Positions 1 to 5,740 of a DNA stretch of 14,614 bases are shown here, piece by piece. The DNA comes from Nitrospirota bacterium (lineage in GTDB: Bacteria > Nitrospirota > Nitrospiria > Nitrospirales > Nitrospiraceae), in the NCBI GenBank assembly GCA_004296865.1, contig SCVQ01000318.1, positions 1-14,614 on the forward strand. The letters run 5' to 3'. The notes below the pieces were generated by a model. The model searched no databases. It saw nothing but the letters and a program-made list of their open reading frames with translations, and was not told where the DNA came from. A program made the position numbers and the translations under genes. The first letter of the stretch is position 1. The number at the start of each line of letters is the position of its first letter.

Positions 1-367
1 GCCCAGCCTTCTCAGCCAGGTAGGCAATGGTGGCGGGGTCGGAAATATCAGCACCCTCGCACCACAACGCCCGGTACAGCAGGTCCTTGAACGCGGCCAC
101 AGCCCGTATGGCCTCGGCGGTGTTTGGTTTCCCGGTCGGGACCGTGATCGGGAGTTCGGGGGCCAGCCTCCGGACGGCTTGGACCTCGCCCCACAGGTCC
201 TCTGCCATGTCGGCGCGCCAGGGAGCCATGGGGACCTGGAGATGGGGGGCGTGCTGGACGCCCCGCCACGTAATTTTCTCCAGGTCTCCCCATGTCCCCA
301 GACGTTCGTTGAGGGCGTAGCAAAAGGGACAGTTGAAATCGCTGTAGACGGCAACGTGTTGGGTCAC
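1..367 (-). CDS. DsbA-family thiol oxidoreductase (FrnE-like), C-terminal part missing
   Basis: Read from a GTG start at 367, the frame stays open to the window edge, giving 122 codons of a family usually about 200 residues long. The N terminus shows a thioredoxin-type strand followed by YSDFNCPFC, with a CxxC pair (Cys13, Cys16) at the start of the first helix, as in DsbA/FrnE/2-hydroxychromene-2-carboxylate isomerase proteins. Later segments (HAPHLQVPMAPW, then TGKPNTAEAIRA) resemble the inserted helical domain of that family. No signal peptide is visible, so a cytoplasmic FrnE-like dithiol oxidoreductase fits better than periplasmic DsbA. The GTG overlaps the TGA stop of the upstream globin gene (GTGA), implying translational coupling. 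Its substrate is unknown; neighbours suggest a redox or nitrosative stress context. Confidence in the fold is good, in the precise function low. Confidence 0.8.
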   Translation of the reverse strand, partial: MTQHVAVYSDFNCPFCYALNERLGTWGDLEKITWRGVQHAPHLQVPMAPWRADMAEDLWGEVQAVRRLAPELPITVPTGKPNTAEAIRAVAAFKDLLYRALWCEGADISDPATIAYLAEKAG

Positions 368-810
368 GGCAACTCGACGATGTCCTTCTTCATGGGCCCC
401 AGCAACCCCAGCAACTCGCTCTTTTCCCGTTCCGGAACCTTGAAGTGGTTGAGCGCGTTCACGAGGTCCTCCACCAGCGCGCTGAAATCCGCGGAGGAGA
501 TCCTCATGCCGGCGTGCGTTGCTTTCATATCCCGGCCTGTATAGACGCAGGGACCGCTGGAAGCTGTGCAGACCTGGTCGACCAGATGTTTCTTCAGCTT
601 CGGGGTGTCCGTGGTGGCGAAGCGCCCGTTGATTTTGGCGTCGCCGGCCACGTTGGCGACGAACTGGTCCACCACAGCCGTGATGGCCGGCTTCCCGCCC
701 AGCCGGTCGTAGAGCGATTTGGTCGGTGGCTCCGGGCCTGCGCAGCCGACGGCCCCCAGGAAAAACCCGACCAGAATTCCCGTGCTGATGAACTTGTGTC
801 GGTATTGCAC
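364..810 (-). CDS. Group I truncated haemoglobin, predicted lipoprotein
   Basis: This encodes 148 residues from a GTG start chosen because a strong AAGGAGG lies 8 bases upstream; the frame remains open further upstream, but only this start puts a signal sequence at the N terminus. A hydrophobic stretch (residues 8-22) ends in AVG-Cys23, a lipobox-like site, so the protein is probably lipid-anchored outside the cytoplasmic membrane. The globin part begins at SLYDRLGG (32-39) and has the YTGRDMKATHAGM signature with proximal haem ligand His99. Compared with the mycobacterial trHbN as I remember it, the distal B10 Tyr and E11 Gln appear to be Val51 and Leu76, giving an apolar pocket. Cys81 and Cys88 could pair in an oxidising compartment. 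Family members bind O2/NO and may detoxify NO. It is divergent from a LysR regulator and coupled to a thiol oxidoreductase. Confidence 0.88.
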   Translation of the reverse strand: MQYRHKFISTGILVGFFLGAVGCAGPEPPTKSLYDRLGGKPAITAVVDQFVANVAGDAKINGRFATTDTPKLKKHLVDQVCTASSGPCVYTGRDMKATHAGMRISSADFSALVEDLVNALNHFKVPEREKSELLGLLGPMKKDIVELP

Positions 811-818
811 TGTGCGCC

Positions 819-825
819 CCTCCTT
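819..825 (-). promoter_or_regulatory. Ribosome binding site of the globin gene
   Basis: AAGGAGG on the minus strand, 8 bases before the GTG at 810. It decides the start: the longer frame beginning at 888 would put a hydrophilic, arginine-rich tail in front of the signal sequence. Confidence 0.75.
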
Positions 826-868
826 TGTTGGTGAACGGTTTTGGCGTTGACGAGGGGATGGTATCCGC

Positions 869-926
869 CCTATCATCGATAGGTCCAATATATAGTTTTG
901 ATAGAATCAATACTTTTAAGCTATAG
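869..926. promoter_or_regulatory. Putative LysR/OxyR-type operator between divergent genes
   Basis: This AT-rich region lies between the globin and LysR genes. It contains the perfect inverted repeat CCTATC-ATC-GATAGG (869-883) and ATAG tetramers at 879-882, 901-904 and 923-926, exactly 22 bp apart. In OxyR-style register it reads ATAG-N7-aTAT-N7-ATAG. The published OxyR element (established knowledge) is ATAG-N7-CTAT-N7-ATAG-N7-CTAT, so the first three tetramers match well and the fourth does not. LysR regulators commonly bind between themselves and a divergent target, which fits. Occupancy would also overlap the regulator's own candidate promoter. Confidence 0.5.
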
Positions 927-927
927 A
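898..927 (+). promoter_or_regulatory. Candidate sigma70 promoter for the LysR gene
   Basis: TTGATA (898-903), an 18-base spacer, then TATAGA (922-927). Transcription would start about 20 bases before the gene. The -35 overlaps the ATAG at 901 and the -10 overlaps the ATAG at 923, so binding there would be expected to autoregulate. Confidence 0.45.
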
Positions 928-942
928 TAAATTCGAACGAAC

Positions 943-947
943 GGAGG
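943..947 (+). promoter_or_regulatory. Ribosome binding site of the LysR gene
   Basis: GGAGG lies 0, 6 and 12 bases before three consecutive in-frame ATGs (948, 954, 960). The 6-base spacing favours the ATG at 954. Confidence 0.6.
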
Positions 948-953
948 ATGGCT

Positions 954-1889
954 ATGGAGATGAGGCAATTGCGGTACTTCCTGGCAGTGGCCGAACAGCA
1001 GAGCTTCACACGAGCCGCCGAAGCGGTCCATGTGTCTCAGCCGTCCTTGTCGGTTCAGATTGCAGCGCTGGAAGATGAGGTCGGCTTACCCCTCTTCGAT
1101 CGGTTGGGCCGGCACGTGGCCTTGACCGAGGCCGGGCAGATCCTGCGCGAGCACGCCGCGCGCGTTCTGGGGGATCTCGAACAGGGCGTGCAGGCGATCC
1201 AGGAGTTGAAGGGGGCGGAGCGAGGCCGTCTGATCGTCGGGGCCTTGTCCACCGTGAATTCTTACCTCATTCCCCCACTGGTCTGCCGGTTCCGAGAATG
1301 CTTCCCCAAGGTCCATCTCCAGGTGCATGCCCAGCCGTCCTCCGACATCGTCGCGGACCTGCTGGCTCACCGGCTTGACTTGGGGCTCTGCTTGCTCCCG
1401 CTGGACGATGCGCGACTTGCCACGGTGCGTCTGTTTGATGAGACACTGGTCCTCGTCGCCCCGATGGGCTTTCGACCTGCGGTCCCTCGGATGCGGATGA
1501 AGGACTTAGCCAAGTTTCCGCTGGTGCTGATGCCGGCCGATTACTGTCTGCGCAAAATGATCGAAGCAGAATGTGCCGAGGCAGGGGTGCAGCCTCATGT
1601 CTCCATCGAGATGACCGCACCGGAAGGCATTCTGGAGGCGGTCAAGCAGGGGGCCGGCCTGACCATCCTGCCGGAGCTCTATGTGCGGCAGCGGCTTCGC
1701 GGCAATGCGTTGCGCGTGATCGACCTTTATGCTCCGGCGCCGAAGCATCCGGTGGGGTTGGCCCATCTAGCCAATCGTCACCTGGGCAGAGCGGCGCAAG
1801 AGTTCATCCGCCTGTGCCGGACGACCTTACTGGAGTTGGACGTGGAGCCTAGCCTCGCCGGTCGGCCACGTGTCCGTTCGGCCGGTTGA
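954..1889 (+). CDS. LysR-type transcriptional regulator with OxyR-like cysteine pair
   Basis: The product is 311 residues from the ATG at 954, a normal LysR length. The N-terminal winged helix-turn-helix (about residues 2-60) has the LysR pattern: LRYFLAVAE, then SFTRAAEAVHVSQPSLSVQI, then LEDEVGLPLFDR. A linker helix follows, then a periplasmic-binding-protein-like effector domain (about 90-290). In that domain, PADYCLRKMIEAECAEAG carries Cys198 and Cys207, nine residues apart, aligning with E. coli OxyR Cys199/Cys208 (CLR context shared), and TILPEL matches the OxyR TLLP segment. This suggests thiol-based sensing, but many other residues differ from OxyR and the closest subfamily cannot be assigned without a search. 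It is transcribed away from the globin/thiol oxidoreductase pair, which is the likely target. Confidence 0.92.
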   Translation: MEMRQLRYFLAVAEQQSFTRAAEAVHVSQPSLSVQIAALEDEVGLPLFDRLGRHVALTEAGQILREHAARVLGDLEQGVQAIQELKGAERGRLIVGALSTVNSYLIPPLVCRFRECFPKVHLQVHAQPSSDIVADLLAHRLDLGLCLLPLDDARLATVRLFDETLVLVAPMGFRPAVPRMRMKDLAKFPLVLMPADYCLRKMIEAECAEAGVQPHVSIEMTAPEGILEAVKQGAGLTILPELYVRQRLRGNALRVIDLYAPAPKHPVGLAHLANRHLGRAAQEFIRLCRTTLLELDVEPSLAGRPRVRSAG

Positions 1890-1937
1890 GGCTCCTCTGC
1901 TTGCCGTGTTTCTGCTGAATGGCAGTCCCGGGTTGTC

Positions 1938-1966
1938 TTGCAAGTTCAGACTTCGTCCGCTACAAT
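1938..1966 (+). promoter_or_regulatory. Sigma70-type promoter before the exported protein gene
   Basis: TTGCAA (1938-1943), a 17-base spacer, then TACAAT (1961-1966), giving a leader of about 80 bases. It indicates that the gene at 2054 is transcribed independently of the LysR gene. No clear terminator is seen after the LysR stop. Confidence 0.6.
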
Positions 1967-2053
1967 GCGCGGGATTTTCTTGTGTTTACGGGGCGCCGTG
2001 GAGCGTAGCGGACGCCTGCGCGTTGTGCCGGAAGAGGGGGCAAGGAGGAATCG

Positions 2054-2587
2054 ATGAAAGGGAAACAGTGGCCGATCTTGCTGGCCTTGGTGGGATTGTC
2101 GGTTCTCGTTGGGACTGCGGGATTGGCGGGGGCTGAACCCTACGAGCTCAGCAAGAACGATGTGATGGATCCCAAGCTGCTCAAGAGCGCGGACATATCT
2201 CTTTTCGGCGTGAAGCTCGGCGATCCTGAGAGCAAAGCGGTGGATATTCTGGTCAACGAAAAAATTCCGGGTATCAAGGCGGAACAGGAGGCGACCTTTA
2301 TTCTGCTGTTGGACCAGCGCAAACCCACCGGGCCCATGGCGGGCGTGCGGTTGATGGACGGGAAGGTCAATTTGATCTTCATCAATAACCGCTTCGCCTA
2401 CAAGGTGCGGGGCATCTTTCGGAGCGTCCTCAACAGTGAGAGCCCGGACGATATCCGCAAGCTGCTGGGCAAAGAGGATTACGGGGACGAAAACGTGATG
2501 GGGGCGTTGTTGAATTACGAGAAGCAGGGTTTTCTGGTGAACTACCTCGGCAAGGACGTGAACATCGAGTTTGAGCTTCCGCACTAG
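2054..2587 (+). CDS. Exported protein of unknown function
   Basis: The product is 177 residues. The ATG follows AAGGAGG at a good distance (about 7 bases). Residues 1-27 form a Sec signal peptide: MKGK, a hydrophobic core, and a likely cleavage site GLAGA before EPYEL. The mature part is soluble with alternating strands and no recognisable catalytic motif; it contains DISLFGVKLGDPESKAV (about 46-62), which resembles the start of small secreted domains where a phrase of the type 'GVKLGD' opens the fold. It ends in a strand-rich LVNYLGKDVNIEFELPH. There are no cysteines. I do not recognise the family. It has its own promoter, and the next gene is convergent 68 bases away with no strong terminator hairpin between them. 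Confidence 0.85.
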   Translation: MKGKQWPILLALVGLSVLVGTAGLAGAEPYELSKNDVMDPKLLKSADISLFGVKLGDPESKAVDILVNEKIPGIKAEQEATFILLLDQRKPTGPMAGVRLMDGKVNLIFINNRFAYKVRGIFRSVLNSESPDDIRKLLGKEDYGDENVMGALLNYEKQGFLVNYLGKDVNIEFELPH

Positions 2588-2655
2588 AGCCGGACGCACG
2601 GCGGTGTTTCCTTACGCAGGTCCACGGTCCCTCCCGCGCACACCCTCTGTCGATC

Positions 2656-3624
2656 CTATCTGATGCTGCCGACCGGTCCATCGACCGACTGAAGACCATA
2701 ATTGATCAGGCTGGTGGCGGTGTTCCAGCGACGGTTGGCATGGAGCAGGACCAGGAGCAGTTCCTTGCCGTCCTGAGAGACCTTGGCGATCAGACAGCGA
2801 CCGGCGCGGGAAGTGAAGCCCGTCTTGACGCCCTCGACGCCCGGCATCCGGCCAAGCAACCGGTTGGTGGTTTTGAGCAGAAAAGACCGATTCACGTTGA
2901 CGGCGCTGATGACCTCGATTTCTTCCCGCACCAAGGCCTTGAAGATCGGGTTTTGTAGAGCGATCTCACTCAGCTTAGCCAGGTCGGTTGCGGTGGCGTA
3001 GTGATTGGGGGCGTCAAAGCCGCAGGCGTTGCTGAAATGAGTACCTGCCAGTCCGAGTGTGCCGGCCTTTGCATTCATTAGGTCGACAAACTGTTCCTCG
3101 GATCCTGCCACGTGTTCGACGGCCGCCAGGCAGGCATCATTGGCGGAGGTGATCAACATGGCTTTCAAGAGATCCTCGAGGCGAAAGACCTGCCCGGCCC
3201 GAAGTCGTAGATGGGTCCTCGGGGCGGCGGCGGCCTTGCGGCTCACGGTGGCGTGGTCCTGGAGTTGTCCATATTCCAAAATGACCAGGGCCGACATGAT
3301 CTTGGTCAGGCTGGCCGGGGAAAGCCTTCGGTCGGATTCATACTCGTACAGCGTCTTGCCCGACGTGAGGTCTTTGAGCAGAATGCTGTGGGCTGCAGGT
3401 TCATGCCCACGGGATAGTCTGAAGGGCCGAGATCTCTCGACGAAGCTGACGGGTGAGGCAGAGAGGGATGGAGAGCGGTCGGACGCAGCCTCTGACGGGG
3501 AAGAACACAGCAGCACGGCCAGCACAGCGGCCGCGAGAGCAGGCGCCGACAGCCATTGGAGGTGCCGCGTCGGATGAAGGTTAGAGCGTGAACGTCTCAC
3601 GAATCTTGGAGCCACGAACCCCAC
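2656..3624 (-). CDS. D-alanyl-D-alanine carboxypeptidase, single-domain S11 type
   Basis: A peptidase S11 penicillin-binding protein trimming pentapeptide stems of peptidoglycan in the periplasm. All three serine DD-peptidase motifs are present: Ser105-Leu-Thr-Lys108 (nucleophile and base), Ser160-Ala-Asn162, and Lys267-Thr-Gly269 followed by FT. A signal sequence is visible (basic RRSRS, then a hydrophobic run ending about Ala47). The protein stops about 50 residues after KTG and lacks the PBP5-like second domain and C-terminal amphipathic anchor, resembling the shorter PBP7/DacF-like forms. The start is uncertain: the GTG at 3624 overlaps the upstream zinc-ribbon gene by 44 bases, and internal GTGs at 3615 and 3600 would also retain the signal peptide. 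No good ribosome site distinguishes them. It is probably cotranscribed with the zinc-ribbon gene. Confidence 0.92.
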   Translation of the reverse strand: MGFVAPRFVRRSRSNLHPTRHLQWLSAPALAAAVLAVLLCSSPSEAASDRSPSLSASPVSFVERSRPFRLSRGHEPAAHSILLKDLTSGKTLYEYESDRRLSPASLTKIMSALVILEYGQLQDHATVSRKAAAAPRTHLRLRAGQVFRLEDLLKAMLITSANDACLAAVEHVAGSEEQFVDLMNAKAGTLGLAGTHFSNACGFDAPNHYATATDLAKLSEIALQNPIFKALVREEIEVISAVNVNRSFLLKTTNRLLGRMPGVEGVKTGFTSRAGRCLIAKVSQDGKELLLVLLHANRRWNTATSLINYGLQSVDGPVGSIR

Positions 3625-3769
3625 TGTCGATGACTTTGTGAAAAAACCGCAACAGGTCCGCCAAGTCCAGCCAGAACCCGCAATTGAGGCAGCGTGCGTA
3701 CAGCCGTCGGTTGAGCAGCGTGTACTGGCGCTCGACCATCATGAACCCGTTGCATTTGAGGCAATTCAT
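3581..3769 (-). CDS. Small zinc-ribbon protein, function unknown
   Basis: The product is 62 residues with two CxxC knuckles, Cys3/Cys6 and Cys27/Cys30, separated by 20 residues, the usual layout of a zinc ribbon. The rest is a helix (LADLLRFFHKVIDSG) and a short basic tail. It begins with an ATG, with only a weak GGA upstream. The 3' end overlaps the start of the carboxypeptidase gene by up to 44 bases. A TTGACA-type promoter lies upstream, so the two probably form a transcription unit. The cysteine arrangement and overlap make a real gene likely. The role could be nucleic-acid or protein binding; nothing in the sequence decides. Confidence 0.75.
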   Translation of the reverse strand: MNCLKCNGFMMVERQYTLLNRRLYARCLNCGFWLDLADLLRFFHKVIDSGVRGSKIRETFTL

Positions 3770-3841
3770 CGCTGTATCCGGTGAGGGTCATTTCCGCCTG
3801 CATCCGAGACCCTGATTCGCCTGCCGAGCCCGCGCGGGGTG

Positions 3842-3871
3842 CTTCTACCTTGTTCGCCGGCACACTGTCAA
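3842..3871 (-). promoter_or_regulatory. Sigma70-type promoter for the zinc-ribbon/carboxypeptidase unit
   Basis: On the minus strand, TTGACA (3866-3871), an 18-base spacer and TAGAAG (3842-3847). A short GC palindrome, CCCGCGCGGG, sits near the predicted transcript start (3829-3838). Confidence 0.5.
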
Positions 3872-3886
3872 GTCGAACGTCGCGAC

Positions 3887-4081
3887 TCACCTGAGGCGGG
3901 CCATGATCAAGGCGAGACAGCCTGCCAACAGACCTCCACCGAAGATCGTGGTCGCGAAACTCAAATAGGCGCTGCCGCTGGGATGCGTGTCATAAAACAA
4001 GTCGCGCACCCCCCCCTGCACCATCAGTACCGAGAGGGTCGTGAGTGCGCCCATGCCGAACCACCAGAAGAATGTTCTCAC
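3887..4081 (-). CDS. Small two-helix membrane protein
   Basis: About 64 residues with two hydrophobic segments: FFWWFGMGALTTLSVLMV near the N terminus, and LSFATTIFGGGLLAGCLALIMA at the C terminus, joined by a polar loop (RDLFYDTHPSGSAY). It ends in basic ARLR. I do not recognise the family. The GTG at 4081 is preferred because it overlaps the TGA of a short upstream ORF (GTGA); a TTG one codon earlier (4084) is also possible. A TTGACA-N17-TAGATT promoter precedes it. The gene contains a run of eight G on its coding strand (4009-4016), a site where replication or sequencing slippage could change the frame. The membrane pattern and promoter support a real gene. Confidence 0.65.
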   Translation of the reverse strand: MRTFFWWFGMGALTTLSVLMVQGGVRDLFYDTHPSGSAYLSFATTIFGGGLLAGCLALIMARLR

Positions 4082-4128
4082 CAAGTCCCATCCCGACCTC
4101 GTTTAGGCAACATCACGACGCTGCTCAT
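4078..4128 (-). CDS. Possible 16-codon leader ORF upstream of the small membrane protein
   Basis: This tiny frame reads MSSVVMLPKRGRDGTW and its TGA overlaps the GTG start of the membrane protein gene. It lies between the promoter at 4148-4176 and that gene. Its ribosome site is weak, so it may be chance; if translated, it would couple or attenuate translation of the next gene. Confidence 0.25.
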   Translation of the reverse strand: MSSVVMLPKRGRDGTW

Positions 4129-4147
4129 GCTGAGGTCTCTTTCGGTC

Positions 4148-4176
4148 AATCTAGCTCAGCAACCAATGGGTGTCAA
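4148..4176 (-). promoter_or_regulatory. Sigma70-type promoter for the small membrane protein
   Basis: On the minus strand, TTGACA (4171-4176), a 17-base spacer and TAGATT (4148-4153). The -35 is consensus and the -10 matches 4 of 6. The leader would be about 60 bases. The rest of the gap up to 4257 shows no terminator or other structure. Confidence 0.6.
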
Positions 4177-4257
4177 GGAAGAGAGCCGAACGGGACCGCG
4201 ATGGTCTGCGGCGCGAGACGAGGCCGCGTGCGCGACATCGACGAGGATGGAGGCTGC

Positions 4258-5457
4258 TTAGGAAGGTGCCGGCGCCGGGGGTGCGCCCTGCCCTTTCAAG
4301 CCACGGTGAAGAAAAATGGAAATGCTGCCGGCTCCGTTGTTTGCGATGACCAATCCGGGCTCTCCTTCCTGCTTGGCGGTGAGTCCGAGGGTGGCGATGG
4401 CAAAGGGGCCGCCCTTCGTCTTGTAGTTCATCGGCGGATAGTGGAACGTGCCGTCCCCGCGTCCGAAGAGGATGGAGAGATTGCTCGACTGAATATTGAC
4501 GATCGCGACGTCCGGCAAGTGATCGCCGTTGAAGTCTCTCGCCAGCCCGTATACCGGGCCCGCATCGGCCCCGGACTCTTTCCCCTCTTGGAACGTGCCG
4601 TTCCCGTTCCCTAGAAACGTGGTGAACGTGTCCATCTCACCATTCACGACCAGAAGATCGATCCGTTGGTCGCTGTTGAAGTCGGCGAAAGCCACGACCA
4701 AGGGCCGTTTGCCGGTCCGATAGTCCGTCGGGGTGCGGAACGTGCCGTCCCCGTTTCCGAGCCAGATCGAAACGGCGCTGCTCATCGGGCCTCCGTTGGA
4801 GACCGCGAGGTCCGGCGTGCCATCTTGGTTCAAGTCAGCCACCGCGATCGAGGTCGGGGTGTCGCCGTATTCATACAGCGGCCCTTCCGCGAAGGAGCCG
4901 TCGCCGTTGCCCAAAAGGATTTTGACTTTGTCGTTGCGTAACGCGACGGCCAAGTCGGGCTTTCGATCTCCGTTGAAGTCGCCGCTGGCAATGGAGACCG
5001 GAATCTTGTGCACCATGTACCGCTGACCCACGCCGAACGTCCCGTTCGCAAGGCCGAGGAAAATGGCGACCTGATCGCTGCCTGAGCAGGCCACGGCCAG
5101 GTCCGTGCGGCCGTCCCCGTTGTAGTCATCAAGGGCCAAGGCGCGGGGCTCCCTGGCTGCGTCGATCTGGACCTGCTCCTTGAACGTGCCATCCCCGTTC
5201 CCAAACAGGACCGACAGCGAATCGTTCCCGATATTGGTCGTCACCAGATCGGTGAAGCCATCTTGGTTGAAATCGGCCGTTGCGACGGCCGTCGGGTTCT
5301 TGCCCACCTGGTAACTGGCAAAGAGATAAAAGAGGTCGGGCGGGACGTAAGAGTCTTTAGGGACGCACCCCACTGCCGCAGTCAAGGCCGCAGTCATGAG
5401 GAAGCGGAGGGCAAAGGCTCTGACACAAGTTGAAGGTATGGTGAGCAGGTATTGCAT
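4258..5457 (-). CDS. FG-GAP/VCBS repeat lipoprotein, predicted seven-bladed beta-propeller
   Basis: The product is 399 residues from the ATG at 5457, chosen over the longer open frame (from 5619) because AGGTGA lies 7 bases upstream and a lipoprotein signal follows directly (hydrophobic AFALRFLMTAALTAAVG, then Cys31). The remainder is tandem repeats of about 49 residues, each with a Ca-binding-type DxNxDGxxDL loop and an xLGNGDGTF turn. Loops begin near residues 62, 111, 160, 208, 259 and 308; a seventh, degenerate copy near 359 lacks the acidic loop. Seven blades would close a propeller like integrin alpha or FG-GAP proteins. It is probably surface or periplasm exposed and involved in binding; no enzyme residues are evident. 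It ends in a Pro/Ala-rich tail. It has its own promoter and is divergent from the gene at 5741. Confidence 0.9.
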   Translation of the reverse strand: MQYLLTIPSTCVRAFALRFLMTAALTAAVGCVPKDSYVPPDLFYLFASYQVGKNPTAVATADFNQDGFTDLVTTNIGNDSLSVLFGNGDGTFKEQVQIDAAREPRALALDDYNGDGRTDLAVACSGSDQVAIFLGLANGTFGVGQRYMVHKIPVSIASGDFNGDRKPDLAVALRNDKVKILLGNGDGSFAEGPLYEYGDTPTSIAVADLNQDGTPDLAVSNGGPMSSAVSIWLGNGDGTFRTPTDYRTGKRPLVVAFADFNSDQRIDLLVVNGEMDTFTTFLGNGNGTFQEGKESGADAGPVYGLARDFNGDHLPDVAIVNIQSSNLSILFGRGDGTFHYPPMNYKTKGGPFAIATLGLTAKQEGEPGLVIANNGAGSISIFLHRGLKGQGAPPAPAPS

Positions 5458-5464
5458 CAGGGGA

Positions 5465-5470
5465 TCACCT
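5465..5470 (-). promoter_or_regulatory. Ribosome binding site of the FG-GAP lipoprotein gene
   Basis: AGGTGA on the minus strand, 7 bases before the ATG at 5457. Together with the lipoprotein signal it fixes the start. Confidence 0.55.
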
Positions 5471-5569
5471 GCCGATCCCGCGTTCGACCCATCGGAGGGC
5501 GCCGTACGTCGGGTGCCGACCGGAAGCGGCAAGGTGCGAGAATCTCGAACGGGCCTTCTTGCGCAAGAG

Positions 5570-5598
5570 AGTATACAAAGGCTGTCCTCGGTTCGCAA
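5570..5598 (-). promoter_or_regulatory. Sigma70-type promoter for the FG-GAP lipoprotein
   Basis: On the minus strand, TTGCGA (5593-5598), a 17-base spacer and TATACT (5570-5575), with a leader of about 105 bases. It also argues against translation starting at 5619, upstream of the predicted transcript start. Confidence 0.6.
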
Positions 5599-5689
5599 CC
5601 GCACGTCGTCCATACCCAAACCGTGCGGCTTCTGATGCCGGAGCGGACAGGAACCGGCGCGGCTGACGATGCCCCAGCTTCCCTCTAGA

Positions 5690-5719
5690 AGAATACCGAG
5701 CGACTGCGGTAGAATACCG
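5690..5719 (+). repeat. Short direct repeat upstream of the gene at 5741
   Basis: AGAATACCG occurs at 5690-5698 and 5711-5719, 21 bp apart (about two helical turns), just before the ribosome site. The second copy overlaps a TAGAAT (5710-5715) that could be a -10, although no matching -35 is seen. It could be an operator or chance. Confidence 0.3.
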
Positions 5720-5729
5720 GCACAACTTC

Positions 5730-5735
5730 AGGAGG
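5730..5735 (+). promoter_or_regulatory. Ribosome binding site of the gene at 5741
   Basis: AGGAGG, 5 bases before the ATG at 5741. It rules against the longer frame from 5669. Confidence 0.7.
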
Positions 5736-5740
5736 ATCCA

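Noticed and set aside
954..1889. Naming the LysR gene oxyR
   Set aside because: The cysteine spacing and operator resemblance are suggestive, but overall similarity to OxyR could not be measured and many LysR subfamilies share the rest of the sequence.
2588..2655. Possible terminator between the convergent genes
   Set aside because: Only a 4-base GCCG/CGGC stem and no T-run on either strand.
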